64,000 bases of DNA from NCBI GenBank assembly GCA_003952965.2, contig CM025855.1, positions 11,375,125-11,439,124 of the forward strand. Direction: 5' to 3'. The stretch comes from Morella rubra. Taxonomy: Eukaryota; Streptophyta; Magnoliopsida; Fagales; Myricaceae. Of this stretch, positions 23,458 through 37,315 are shown piece after piece; within the stretch, counting starts at the first letter, position 1, and the number at the start of each line of letters is the position of its first letter. A program made the translations under genes and the position numbers. The notes under the pieces were generated by a model that saw only the letters and a program-made list of their open reading frames with translations, was not told where the DNA came from and did no database searches.

Positions 23458-26400
23458 TAAATGAAATTTAATGAATGATAGTTATGAAGTTAAAGGTGAA
23501 GATTTGTCATGATTAAGTTAGTCAAGAATTGAAATATTGTTTCCCTCTCTTCTCCTTCAATCTCAAAAAAATTAAAGCATGCCGAAGAGTAGAAAATAGT
23601 AGGCTTTTTGATGTCGCTGCTTCTTTAGATTTTCCCAGATAACACACATTTTGATATTGCATGGAGATTAACCGTGGCTAGTGGCTCAGCCGGCCAATAT
23701 ATAACATGGATACACGGATGAGAGAGATAATTTGATATATGTTTTCTTCCAATAACCACAATCATTCACATTTTACCATGCAAAAAGAGATTATTAATTA
23801 ATTAATCTGTCTTATATAAAATATAGTCACAGTCACAGTTTCCAATAGGGTATTAATCTGTCTTATTTTGATATACAGAACCTATGAGAAGCCCCAGACC
23901 AATATTGTTTGTACTTGTATATATATATATATGTCGGTGGATGGAATTTGTACCTTGGTTAGCGACATATATAGATATTCTAAACGTCATCGTACTCAAC
24001 GAAGTTCTCTGGCGTCCGTGTAGACAAGATTGCAAGAAATACGACTCATCCCACAACATTCACCGACACTGAAACTGCTGTAGAATGATTCCCTCTACAG
24101 TGGTGATCGACTTAAAGATTCAATTAGCCTCTAATTATCGCTTCCCCATAATATTTTTAGCTTTTTTATTCATTAATTAAAACTCTTGAACTCTTCTACT
24201 AATTATTCCGGTCATGTGGTCACATCCAGTCTATATATATATATTTACTGTGAAAAAATCTATCTCAAAATTAATTAGCTCAGACGGCCAAAACTTCTGC
24301 AGAAACCCATGCATATATATATATAATTAAGAAGGTACTTCTTCTTAATTAGAAACGGTAAAGGGTGGGGATTGAATTAGACTAAAGAATCCACCAAGAT
24401 ATGAACCCATGAGGAAGAAATATCCCAAACCCAAAATTCACATCGATCGATCCCTACTGCATCCCTTTATGTTATTGTGCCTAGATTAAATGTCCCTGAA
24501 ATTAGTCGATGTTATGTTTTTGAGCAAGAGGATTAGCATTAGTTTAATGACAACATGTACAGTACTGAATATCATTACTTATTCAGTTTGAGCAGAACTT
24601 TGTCGAGCTTAATGCAGCCTACAAACTACTATATATCACTATTAATAAAAGTACTTAAACTATCTGGTAATACTAAAGTCCAGCTAAAAGAATATATTAA
24701 AGTTGTTTTACATGATCAATTTGCATACTATTGGTTTTATGAGGGCCAGCAATCACTCTTTGACTCGATCACTGTCCTACGTGGGACAGGGGACGGTGCT
24801 TAACAATACAAACTGTAGCCACCCACATGATGCAGCCCCTTATGTCCACCTCTTGCTCAGTATGCGCTCTGTGTTGTCAAGTGTATAAGAAAATAAAGTT
24901 ACGCCTTAATTAACTATCAACTTATAAAGCTTTTGGCTCAATGGTAGCTCTTGATCCTAACACACAAAGTTAAAAAATCTCATGAGTATGAATTCATATC
25001 TTAAAAAAACCTAATTAGATTTCGTAATATCCTTGGGCATGTTATGTCGTCATAATTAACTTCTAAATCAAGAATTGGTTAAGGTCTCTAATATCTAAAC
25101 CCATTCCCATCCCCTATACCTTATTGGGCTGCAGAATTTGGGAGCAAATTAACCCATTCCAAATTAAAGTTATTTTCAATAACATCTTAAAATACTGGTG
25201 CTGTTAGGGCCCGGCTGGGTAACATAGACCTAGCTAGCTACTAGCTACACGACGCACCCATCCATCCTCTATTTCATTTTATTTACTGTTTTTCTTCCTA
25301 AGCTCAGAAATTTCATAGGAAATAGAAGGATTATATATCTGATCCCATTGCATGCTATAGCAGCTCCTTCTAGCTAGTTGATCTTCTTATAACCCCCAAA
25401 AAAAAGCGAGTGGGAGAAAGGGGGGAGAAACAGAACGAAATCACTAAAAGAAAAATGGTGAGAGAATAGAATCTAGACACGATAGACAGTAGCCTATCAA
25501 TAAAATCCGTTGATTATTTGAACAGTAAAGTCATGCTCTTGTCCCCGTAGATGTCTCCAAGAAAGCACGAGTGTGTCGTCTGTGAGGTCTTCGAGCCTCG
25601 CTGTCCATGTTTTGTTCCGAGTTCCACAAACATCTGCCTCTATTTTCGAAACCTGCATTTATTAACATAAAAACTTTTCTTATCTTCCGTTTTTGCAGCT
25701 GCAAAGGCTTTGGGATTGCTTACTGCAGACAGGATTACTTAACGGGTGAGCCCTTTTTATAAAATTTATTGGGACAAACGATGAAAGGGTAGCATTTACA
25801 GTACCTCCCATTAAACAATGCAATCAGGCCGGGGGAGGAAAAGGTGGTGAGCATGCAAGTCGTTACTAACACATGTTAGATATATATACGCATGAGCATG
25901 GAAATTCCCAAACACATGCGCCTTGACAATGATCATAGGGTCGATTGTCACCCAATATTTCTTGGACCACTTTAAGCAGAACTCATAGTGTGATTGGCAT
26001 GGATCAGGTGTGCTCCAATAATGTAGCTCTAAGCATGAACTCTGGGGTCTATCTGGTTCAGTGGTTTCAGTAGATTGACATGCAAATGGTCCATTACCTT
26101 TAACTTATATAGAAATTAGACCTGGCGAACTTTAATTGAGAGACTCTAGTTATGGATCTCAACTAAAGACTCTAGCTAGAGATTAATTAAGCATAGGATA
26201 TAATTACACTAGTAGTACTGTCGCGAGAATCTACAACTGTCAAAGGACACAAGGCACTAAGGCAGTGAGGAGATCACTTATCTTTGGGGTCCCATCCGTT
26301 CGTGTACCATGTGATTTGCATACCAATTGGGTCGGTTTGAATGTGGCCACTACAGTGCCTTCTGTTCTTAGCAAGAAAAACACAATTATTGAGGTAAAAT

Positions 26401-27651
26401 ATCGTGCAGTTCAAAAACCAGATGAAAAATGTCAAATTAAACTCCCACACGCGTCACCAACCATGCATGCATTTGGCCCGGCTGCATTCAGATCTTCTTG
26501 GCATTCAACATGCGGAGTACAGCGAGTAAAATGGGGCTTTTTCTCTCTTTTCTTCTCTTTCAAGCCTTTCTCTAAAGCTAATGCTATGCTGTTTTCTAAT
26601 AACTCCCCGGGTTTCCATAAAGAATATTGGCTGAAGCTCTCTGTCCAAGACACCTTTAGTATTGCTCCATTCTAATATTAATGTGTTTGGTACGCTTCAA
26701 TATCCAAGAGTTGTTCCACACCAGTCAAGAGTTAAAGAGACTTGTGGCTTATAAGCTTGCCTTCTCCCATCAAAGGATAGGCCTTTTTAGATGGCTTGAA
26801 TGTGAGCCTCTGTAAGCTTGCTTATTCGTGCCTTCTTATTGTGTGGTTATAATTCTGCTTTCCCTACTTGCCCCACTTCAATATTTATAGTTTTATAAGA
26901 TTGTTAATTTGTTTGTTTGTTTGTCCGAATGGCTAGAATTGGCCTTTTCTAAATTCGTATTAAACTACTAGTTGGCTTGTTAAAGGTTTAGAAATGTTGC
27001 AGTCAATAGTTACCCAAAAGAAAAGACGATTGCAGACAACAAGTCTCTTTAGTAGCATAATGATGTAGCTAGCAAAGGAGAAAGCATCAACTAGACAAAG
27101 AAACAAAAAAGAAAAGCAGGTAAAAGGGTCAAAACATCAGAAGATGGAGAACTTATTTACACATATTATATCCACTTGTAGTTTGAAATATATGAATTCG
27201 GCATTAAGCTGAGGGAAAGAAAAGGGCAACTCATTTTGTAAGAAAATCAACGATTTCCTTTTTCCAAACCTAATCATTCCGAAATGGAAAGCTAAAAGCC
27301 TCAAAGATAGGCAAGCACAGAAAAGGATTAAGGTCTACTTTTGTGGATTCCAAGATATCTCACAAAATACTTTTACGTGCTATAAAGCAGCCATAGATAC
27401 GAGATCATCTAATTAAATCATTCTCTAATACAAAGTTATTTTGGGTCAAAAAGCCTAATTGAGTTTATCGGAGCTGGTTAAGCCCATCAATTGATGGGTA
27501 GTTATTGTTAAAAAAAAATTGATGGGTAATTCAGATAATGTACCCGCCTACTGTTTACAGTTTGCTCTACTGAAATAACAACAGAAAAATTAAATCCCTT
27601 TCTTTTGCCTGAGGAAAAAATAACACGTCCGAACTTAAAAATAAAGAATAA
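23458..27651. other. Long intergenic stretch, no gene recognised
   Basis: Short open frames occur (for example 136 codons at 26265-26675, +) but none shows family similarity, splice context or codon structure I can support. AT dinucleotide runs occur near 23924, 24235 and 24316. Confidence 0.45.
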
Positions 27652-27875
27652 ATATCAATTTTATCCTTGCAGTTTACTATTTTATCTGATTAATCATTGA
27701 ACTTTAAAATCCATCATATTAGTCCTTGAAAGTTTAAAACCCATCAAGACCTTAGTTCCAATCCACCCTTCAAATTTGATGGATTTTAAACTCCAAAGAC
27801 TAATTTAAAGAATTTTTAAGCTCAAAAACTAATCAGATAAATTGGTAAACCACATGGAAGAATTTTAGATTTATC
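27652..27875. repeat. Foldback MITE-like element
   Basis: An AT-rich inverted repeat of about 220 bases. The left end has AGTTTACTATTTTATCTGAT and the complement of the right end reads GGTTTACCAATTTATCTGAT. Inner arms (CAAATTTGATGGATTTTAAA against TTTAAAATCCATCATATTAG) also pair. No coding capacity. Confidence 0.6.
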
Positions 27876-30079
27876 TCTAATGAATCATACTTTATTTCTT
27901 CAATACTGTTTTTTCAAAATTTAAATATTTTTCCTTCGTTAATTTTAGAGATAATAAAAATTTAAGGATTCAATTGAAAAACAATTAATTCTTGCTTTCA
28001 GGTGTTTATATTGACATTGCTTTTGGGAAGCTTTTTAATCACGTACAACCTGCAAAAAAAAAAAAAAACTTAAATTTCCACCGCTAATTATTACCTGAAA
28101 GTTCAGCCATCTATGATCAGAAACTGCATGAACCGATAGAACAAGAGAATCAGGAAGTGCATATGAATGATTACAACTGCATTCTTCATGCGGGGTTAAA
28201 AAGGATCGAAAAGGTAACAAGATGCATGCATGCCATGCAGAGAAACATGTGGGATGACTACGGGCATTAGCTACAAGATCGACACGTAGAGGGAATGTCA
28301 GAGGATAAAAAGCATGGTAACAGCACTTCTGTGGTCCCTGCCCTGCTTCAGTACAATGATTAACATCATCCATTCATCATCACTGTTCACATAAAGGCCC
28401 GACGTCACTTCATAAATTTTCTATCGTGTCTCTCTGTTCTTTATTGGAGAGGGCTAGGGCTTGTCAATTTCTTCTCCGCTGCTTCTTCGTCTGACTAAAG
28501 GCTATTCGCTGAAACTCTCAGTCTGAATTCAAGCTTTTTCTCCCTGGGCATGCTTTAGACTAATAAAATCACGAACCTGTCTGCCTCCCTAGCTCTCTCT
28601 CTCTCTCTCATGGAGCTCTATAGGATTATCTTTTTATGAGCAAATAGGTGTTTGCATCATTGGGCCCTGGGGGAAACTGTTTCCTCCGACTGACTGACCA
28701 AACGGATGGTTCTTCTAATAGGCAACTTAGGAGCAGTCAATTGAACGCTGAAGATAATTTGTCACTGAAGCCTTATCTATACTCGTGCTCTATTTTTGTT
28801 TTCTTTTGAGGAACAATAGAAATGCATTCATGTGGATTAAAAAATATCTTATATCAAGTTTGGACACACTTGAGTAGAGATCAGAATGTCTCAAATAAAT
28901 ACCACGTTTGAGTTGTCCCACATCCAAGTACCCGATGAGTTACAAGATTAAGACCTTAGTTACCAATTAGTGAAACTTACTTATTCGCTGTTTGAATATT
29001 TATTATGCTTGTCCCACATTGATTAATGTCAAGTGAATTGCTTGTTTCATGATATCGGTAGTCTTCAATTATCTCTTTTGCTCCAATACCACTGAAACGG
29101 TGTCTCCACCATCATATTCTACTCATTAATGTTTTAAACATTAAAATTTTAGAGTGATTAAAATTTTAGAATATTGAAATTAGTGAAAAAGTTAAAAGAG
29201 ATTATTTGAATGATTTTTTAATATTTTATTAATAGTGATAATAAATAATTTGATAGAAAGAAAGATAATTTTTTATAATTATTTTATTAAGACCAAAATT
29301 TTGACACCAAATATGCACCACTGACATTTCGATTGACATTTCGACCATTTCTCGACATTCATATGACATCTCACACACTTTCAAGTTTTTTAGATTCTTT
29401 CGATTGATGTATTTAAGATTGAGACCTCTTCATCACGTCGGTCCGACATCTCACTCGCTTTTAGGCTTTTTGAATTCTTTCAATTGATGTCATCGAGATT
29501 GAGACCTCTTCACCACGCCGATCCGTCAGGTCTTCACCCAATAGACAGTGCCTCAATCAGGAATTTGATTTGTCGTCTTTGATTCTTTTTCTCCTTGCTA
29601 GGCTGCCTAAAAAATGCCCTTCTCTAGCTGCACAGCACTAGAAACTTGAATCCTTCCCCCCAATCATCTTCGTATTGGGTACTCTCTGGCCCAACTCATA
29701 TCTGCTAAAGTTCCCAAGTAGAGTCATTGGTTTTGACTGAAGTCTGTTGGCATGGCGTAGAAGCAGAGCTAATTTTTCTAACTCAACTTGGGGATAAAAG
29801 ATGTTTACTAAGACAAGGAAGGAAGACCAAGATTTCCAAAATTACTTAGTTAAAAGGGGATCAGTAATATCCTTCAAATAGTAGATACAATCTTCATCAC
29901 TGAGATGGTGGGCAAATCCTAGGTAACATCAAGGAATCTAGTTATAAGAATAAGGTGGAAGAAACAAGATTCCATCGCAACACTAGACTTCTACATCAAC
30001 AAATAAACAAATTATGCTATCGAAATGGACAGCAGCGACAGGGATCCCACTGAGAGTTCACAAGAAGGCAAATAGGATG
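27876..30079. other. Intergenic region downstream of OEP80
   Basis: No gene recognised. It contains a CT microsatellite (about 28591-28609), an AT-rich possible MITE remnant near 29125-29310, and a two-copy 80-base repeat listed separately. The right-most few hundred bases should include the OEP80 3' UTR. Confidence 0.4.
29365..29524. repeat. Two-copy tandem repeat, 80-base unit
   Basis: Diverged units start GACATCTCAC at 29365 and 29445. They share a TTTCRATTGATGT core and ATTGAGACCTCTTCA near their ends. Function unknown. Confidence 0.7.
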
Positions 30080-33000
30080 TCAGTTCCGATGACCAACCCC
30101 GAAGTGAAACCTCTTGGCATGGCTATCACTGAATGCATACTCAAGACGCAAAGGTCCCAATGGTGAGTCAACTCGAACGCCAAACCCATATCCATATCCA
30201 ATTCCAGGTTTATGCCTTGCTCCAGCCGGATCACCTAATAAAAAAGCATTAAAATTTTAAAAACATAGCCCAAGCAGCAAAATGGGAAGAAGATGAAACT
30301 ACAAAGATATGTGTGGAAATCCACAAATGATCAAGCGGAGTACATTTTTCAGTGATGAAAAGCATTCAAATGAAATGGAGTCCTACAATTTAAATGTAGT
30401 CCTACAATTTAAATGTACACAGCAGCACTTATTCATTAGCTGAAGTTGGTCTACATTACTGTGTTCTTTTCCGTGTAAAAATTGAAAGAACCAAAAAAAA
30501 AAAAGAAAAAAAAAAGAAACGTAAAAAAAGTCCATTGCTAAACTATTACCAAAGCTTCCTATTTCAAAAAGAAATGACTGTGCTCTGCTCGACAGTGAGG
30601 TTTTCAAATGGACCATTCAGCTTTACAGACCAAGATATCATTGACAGGGTAGCCTTATCAGGCAGCCCGTTCCACTCAACTTTCCTTTTTCAAATGCTCT
30701 GTCGGTCATATCCTAATCATTGAAGATATGTATGGCAAATACAACTAAAATTGGCTAACACAACACCAAGAACAAAAGAAGCTAAAGCGTAAATGAAAAA
30801 AAAAAAAGATACCTACCAAGCACCGTTTGGCCTGATCCAAGATCAGTTCCATAATCAGCAAAAATAACTCCTTCTACTGGGCCCAACTGCAGATCAAATA
30901 CACAAGAGTTTACAACTAAAATTCAATGCCTTGGTAGTAGTCGAGCATGCTACTTCTCCACATCCCCCCTACCCCCCAAAAACAAATTCACATTCACAAA
31001 AACAAGAAAGAAAGAAAATACCACCGACCATGGGAAAAGAAATTTCTCCTGAACCAACTGCATAAGATCGGCCAGAGCCCACAGAACCTTCTTCATAACC
31101 TCTCACACTGTTTGTCCCACCAATGGTGAATGCTTCATGTGGAGGGAAATTACCCACCACATGACCACCAGACAAACTACCCATGAAAACCAAAGGAAGT
31201 CAGCAGATGACATTTGCTTCACTTACAATATGCAACAACAATAACAAGTAACTAAGACAAAGAAGAAATTAACCAGCTGATTATTCATTCAAAAAAGCAT
31301 TTCAAATCAACTTTTAGGCACCATACCTTAAAAGAAGGCGAACAGGACCAATTTCTACTCCCCTCCTGGCACGAGCATTCACTCTGTTGAAAGACAACCA
31401 CTCAGGCAAAACAGGAAGTGCCTGTTCCATGTTGACAACTAACTGCAAGACAACAAGATATGAGAGTCATAGATATAGTGAGAATTATAACTCTCCAAGA
31501 GACTCTACTTCTAACCATTGAGGAGCCTTGGTCGCCAGATCCAGTGTAGACGCTCTCAAATTTAGCAAGTAGCATATCATCGTGGATTTTGCCACTGCAT
31601 AACGAAATTGGAAAACGAATAACATATAATCAGGAGGAGTATGGTGGACCTCTTCCATATTATTACCAACTAACACTTGGCAATCAGACTGATAAAAGGT
31701 AAAATGCATACCTTGCAGTAAGAGGACTGCTGTAAAAATCCTTTATAACAGGATCCCCTTTGTCATCACGAACACCAGCATGCTATAACAATGAAGATAA
31801 ACAAATGGAAGAAACGCCAAAAAAACAGAACAAAAAATAAAACTATGCAGACAAAATGTAGAAACCTACAATCTTCTCCTGCAGATTTCTCAGAGACACC
31901 ATAAGACCAGCAATCCCCATATGATAATCAAGACATATGATCTCTGCATAATATATGAAGCAGTGGCCAAAAGATTCCACAATGGAACCCAATAGAAATA
32001 CTTTTTTCCCCAAACAGTGAAAATGAACAGCCACGGAAAGAAAAATATGCAATTTGTATGCTCTAATAAGGTTTTCGATGCCTTACTACTACAACGCAAT
32101 GGAAAAATTCAAGTATATTTGCAGTCTCAAAATCAGGCATCGGTGATGGTTATTTCAGCAGCAAGTACCTGAAAAATAAGTCCAGCCGTTCCACTCCATT
32201 TTGGCCTAACTGGTTGGCTGAATTCTATACCAGCTGTGACACGGCCAATGGTCAGGTTGCTACCATCAGGTTGGTTACCATGAACAAGTGTTCCTGGAGT
32301 CCTTGAATTCTAGAAATAGAAAACATAAGTCAAAAAAAGAACAAAAAAAAACCTACTACTTTGCCAATAATCAACATCCTACCATGACAAAATCATAGTA
32401 CTTAGGCAGGAAAAGATCAGATTACCTGAACCATTATTGTTCTGGATGTCCGCTTGTCATCTCCCTCAATCCAGGGATCTGTGTAGTTTATGCGGAATAT
32501 TGAGTCAATCTGCCCCCTCTCCAAAGAGATATTAAGTTTTTGGTTTTTTCCAAAAACATTCCTATGAGAGTATGCAAAGCTGCAATTGAAATAAAAATAC
32601 AAATAAGCTAAACAGCTTAATCATGGAAAGTCAACAGGTCAGTAACTGGAAATGTCTGTAATCAAGTTGCATTCCTTTTATTAACAATAGCAATATTTGA
32701 TGAATTGGCTATAAGCTCTTAAACCAAGAACAGACCTAACCCTCGAAATTTCAAATTATGTTGGCTCCTATGTTATGAACTCGGAACTCACAGACTGACA
32801 AGAGTAGAAGTTCAAGAATTAGATCCACCATGTACTATTTTGTCAAGATTAGCAGTTCACGAGCAAATGTGCAAGTGACAACATACTTTGGCCCAAATCA
32901 TTTGTCAACTTCTGGCGCATTTCTGGATTAGAAAATGGATATCTTAGAAATGGTCGCTTCTGTACTGAGTTATGGATGCATAAAACAATCAATTGCATTA

Positions 33001-36000
33001 TGAGAAAGCCCTCGGAGAAAAAAAAAAAAAAAAAAAAGCATTATGAGAAAGCACGGTGTTGGTCCTTTACATATAAAAAGGTTCATTGAGATAATACATA
33101 CGTCATCACACAGAGATATCGTGTAAGGAAGAAGGAAAAAGAATTAACTGAAAACACTCTAAGGGAATAAATGTTAGTTCTACAAGCTTACCTCCCAATG
33201 AGACCTGATAGAGGGCCACTAGTAATCCTACAAGCGAAACATGGCCAAGTAAATAGTTATACAGCACCAAACAATTTCAATATAAAGTCAAAAACAAAAG
33301 TAAATTTTAAGTTCAGATTGCACAAATTTTCAAACTAATACACTTACCCACTTGATATTCCACCACCAGCAGAAAAACCTCCACTTGGACGCTCGACAAC
33401 ATTCATTACAATATCAACCTTACCAGTATCTGCTGTTCTCCAAAAAGAAGTCATAATGATTAAGCAAAAAATAAGTAGGATACAGAAACCGCATACTAAG
33501 AAAAACAACATACTGTCATGATATCTAATCAGTAATGCACATAATATCAGCATTTCTGCTTAGTAAGGAACACATTCTACTGTCTTCATGAAATGCATAA
33601 CACAAAAGAATCACGAGTATTGACAACCAAGATCATCAATACCTCTTCTGCAGTTTTTCATAATTGGGTTTGCAATGAAGAATCCGGGTTCTGCATTTCT
33701 TTCTATGGTTAAGGGTTAGATTTTCTCTGTTACCATACCAAGCACACTCAGCATTGAACAAAAATGCTCTTGTGAATTTTTGGCTAAATAATTGCCGCAA
33801 CCATGCTGCCTCCGATCCTATAGTCTAAAGGTGAACCACTGATTTAAGATGCCATATCTTCAGGAATCCAGTCCCATGCAAATTGGGACAATATCACTAG
33901 TGTCCACCCCTATATGATATCAAGCTATCAAAGCTTTCGCTGAAGGTATTCTCATGCCAATTCTCTGTCACAAAAAAGCATAAACTCTTTGATCCACTTT
34001 AAGGAGAGTGTATGACACATGATTAATGTGTTATTTGAGTTTATTAAATGATGAACACATTTGCAACCTCAAGTAGGATTGAAAGAGGTTTGCTGAAATT
34101 GCATTCTGCCTGTAGAATTCAGCTCAAAATCAGATCGTTTCTTCTAAAACCATTTCAAAATATTTAGAAGGATTTTTCACATCTGCAACACTTTTCAGGA
34201 GTTCCATAACTTTTTTTCCAAAACTAGTTTAGCATGTATAGCAATAAATTATTTTCACCTTAGTATGTCTTAAATATTGTTGCAGAACATACATATTCCA
34301 ACGCGGGCTGATTCAGAAGGGAAACATTTTACTCACCACCAGCTGGCTGAGGTATAATGCTAACATCTTCCATGCTTCCCATGGTTAACACGGTTTCCAT
34401 ATCTCTTTTTCCTTGAAGCATACTGTAGACCTATAGAAGGATCATTCATAGAACTAAAATACTTAGTAAAAACTAAATCTCTTGCATTTCCATATGCATA
34501 GTAAAGGGAAATCATTACACTTAAGATTCCAATTCAGTCACTGTTACAACTAATGTAAATGAATCATATTGTTATAATTTAAAGAAACGAGGAGGATTTT
34601 TTTCTCCAAAGAAATTATAATGGTAAACAAAGAAAGAAAAGTGACACAAGCAAGAGAAACTTTTGAATGCAAAAGTACAGCTAAGCACTTTCTTTAGCAA
34701 TAACTCATGGCATCAATGGTTTTTTCCGAAGTAAGAAGACCTGCTCTTCAAGAGTTAGGAAAGAACACTGTTCTTCCAGAGTTAATCTAAGTAACTTTGT
34801 TTACAAAAACTACTAAGGGCTATGCAGATAAGAACCTGCCCCTTCTTGGTTGTGAGTTGCCGAAGTATTGTCTCAGGCTTTGTCTTCCCTGTAGTAGGCT
34901 CACCACTGAAGATATAGAATTAAAGGATAAATTAGTCATGAAATCCACACTTTCTGTTGTTGCTAGAACATCATATTACATATCTGTGCATGTGGTGCCT
35001 ATGCATGAGCAGGAATAAATGTATGCATGTATTCACGCATGTAATCAAATAGCCAACTCTTACGTCTTTCTGTCAAGGAATCGTATAGAGATATTATTGA
35101 CCTCGGCTTCAGAAACTTGTAACCTGAGAATACCCCCAGAGAGCATCTCAACATCTGAAACCTTTGAGAACAGTAGAAAATAGTCTTCGATTAATATGAA
35201 TACTCGGCTTCACAGACCCAGGTAAAGCTTAAATATATCATAAATTGATCATCATTCCAACTAGGCAAAAGAAAACTAACTCCACTTTTCTGGACAGAGT
35301 AAGCATAATAAACTATTACCGATCAAGCACTAACCAGTGCAAAAAAGCCGCGTTCTATGTACCATCCATTGATCGAAGATATAGCCTCATCTAAACGCCT
35401 GAGATTAATCACTTTGCCTGCACAACTTGACACCAAAAATCAAAAACAATAAAGGTCTCTTATGAGCACATTTCACAAAATGGCAGACCTGAAAAGCAAG
35501 TAGTGGTATCTAAATCCATGCTTATACACACATACAAGTATACATAGGAAAACCTACCATATCCATCACGGAGAGAATCCTCCAGAAATTTTGCTGGAAG
35601 AACATTAGCTCCTTCACAAACCAACCCCTGGAACTCCTGGTTTGGTTCTACCTTATATCACAATAAAAACAAATTAAATTTTATTCCACGCTGAAATCAA
35701 ATAAGGAGTTTTAAAAGTGCTTAGGACATCAGTTTTCATTTCATGCAGAAGATTACCCACAAATTGTCACATTGTTCTTGGAGAAACTGTTGTTAGCAAG
35801 AAATCGATCTGAGAAAATTTCAGCAGATGAATGGCATACAGATGTCAATTCACAATTAACCTTGCAAATGAAAATCTAACAGTCTAAAATATACCAAATA
35901 AAGGAGAGAGATTTTATGCAGCAAAGGTGTCGATGGTATCAGGCTGAATTCCGGAAAGGTGATATGTCTTCTCTCAAGCATGATGCCAAGATCCATAGCT

Positions 36001-37315
36001 ATGAAACCTATGTCTTTATCCATTTTCCTCACCTATTCCTCTTGGTTAAAGTCTTATTCAACCTATCTTTCTTTAAGTTTATGTAACCTTCTTGCAACCT
36101 CAAAGTTTTGGCAAATGGTAGCGATGTATGCTCAAACTATATGCTAAATCAGAGCTTCAGTTCTTCATCAGCTTCAGTTTCAAAGCTCTCCTATATCCAT
36201 TTTCTGAAAGGTCAAAAGTATTCTCTAACAATTTTCTGAAAATTCTCCCATAACTACTCTCACTAGTACACTGCTTATTGTTAGCATGTTCACATAGCAT
36301 ATTGTTCTCTGCTACATTCACAAATACCGCCCACTACAACTCACTCGTCAAAGATTTCAGATGTATTTTCCGTACTAGCGGGGCGAACAAATTCTAGGAA
36401 CAAACTCTTCGAACCAAAACATTTCGAATTCTTTCATTTCTTGCCCCAATACTATATCACATAGAACCTTCATATAAATAGAACACAATGCTCAACAAAC
36501 CATCGTACCTGGAACACCAATCTGATGCCGTCCCGCGTGTCAACTGCAACGGGCATGCACGAGGAAAAGTATCCGCTTTGGATGATCCTGTGCACATCCT
36601 CTTGGACCTCGCTCACAGTAAGCGCCGAGTTGGCTCGGCTCGCCTTCAGCGCCTGCAATGCTTCTGTTTCCAGGTCCTTCCTCTCAAGCTCTTCGCCATC
36701 CTTGTCCCTCACCAGCACCTCACTGATCAGAACCCTCTCCTCGTCGTGTACTCGACTAGCCGAGTGCCCCTTCTGCTGAGTCTCCCTCCCTGAGAAGTCG
36801 GAGGCCTGTGTCGTCAAATCTTCTGCCCGAGCCAGAGCCAAAGAAGCCGAGCAGAGAAGCGAAGATTTTGGTATTAACGACACGGACACCTCTTCCCTCC
36901 CGCGTTGACTCGTCGAGCACGATTGTTTAGTCCCCGACGAGCCCGCCTGAGTGGAGTTGTCGGGCCAGATTAGAGACAACGACGCCGAACACAAAAGAAA
37001 AGATTTTCCGATCAATAAGCCCCCGCCGCCGCCCAGATTCTTCAGTTGAGTCGCCGAACACCCACTTCGCATTCCTGACGCGGACAGAGTGGACTCATTC
37101 GACCGGCTCCATAAATGAGAAAGTCGGGGGCTGAATTGTCTGAAATCCGAGCGACCCTTGACCGAGTCGATGAGCCGAGCGAGCGAATTTCTGGTATTCT
37201 CTATTCGCGAAGCTAGGGCTTGGTAACAGAAAGGGAAATTGAAGGGCGAGGGTCGTGGAGCGAGAGGGATTTTGAGAGAAGACGAAGTAAAGCGCACGTC
37301 GTCATTTCGCCGCAT
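30080..37315 (-). CDS. OEP80: OEP80, chloroplast outer-envelope Omp85/BamA-family protein (16 exons)
   Basis: Coding exons, 5' to 3' on the minus strand: 37315-36509, 35651-35558, 35417-35335, 35161-35064, 34905-34836, 34430-34337, 33429-33348, 33227-33192, 32579-32426, 32309-32169, 31782-31712, 31594-31516, 31442-31327, 31176-31029, 30886-30817 and 30234-30080. Phases join throughout: 2298 bases, 765 residues (Arabidopsis about 732). Residues 1 to about 190 are a Ser-rich, poorly conserved N-terminus. A POTRA region follows ([37 protein letters not shown]), then the Omp85 beta-barrel. The barrel has the conserved VRGY of loop L6 at 666-669 and the C-terminal strand ending [13 protein letters not shown]80 is essential in plants and is thought to insert beta-barrel proteins into the plastid outer envelope. 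The start follows the family form MRRNDDVRF; the frame stays open upstream to an ATG at 37522. Exon 14 ends at a weak donor (ATG then GTCGGT). Confidence 0.93.

Noticed and set aside
24930-25010. tRNA-like phrase GGCTCAATGGTAGCTCTTGATCC
   Set aside because: It resembles a tRNA A-box region but no B box or cloverleaf follows; at most a decayed SINE head.
26265-26675. 136-codon open frame on the plus strand
   Set aside because: No recognisable domain, mixed composition and no splice or promoter context; a chance frame.
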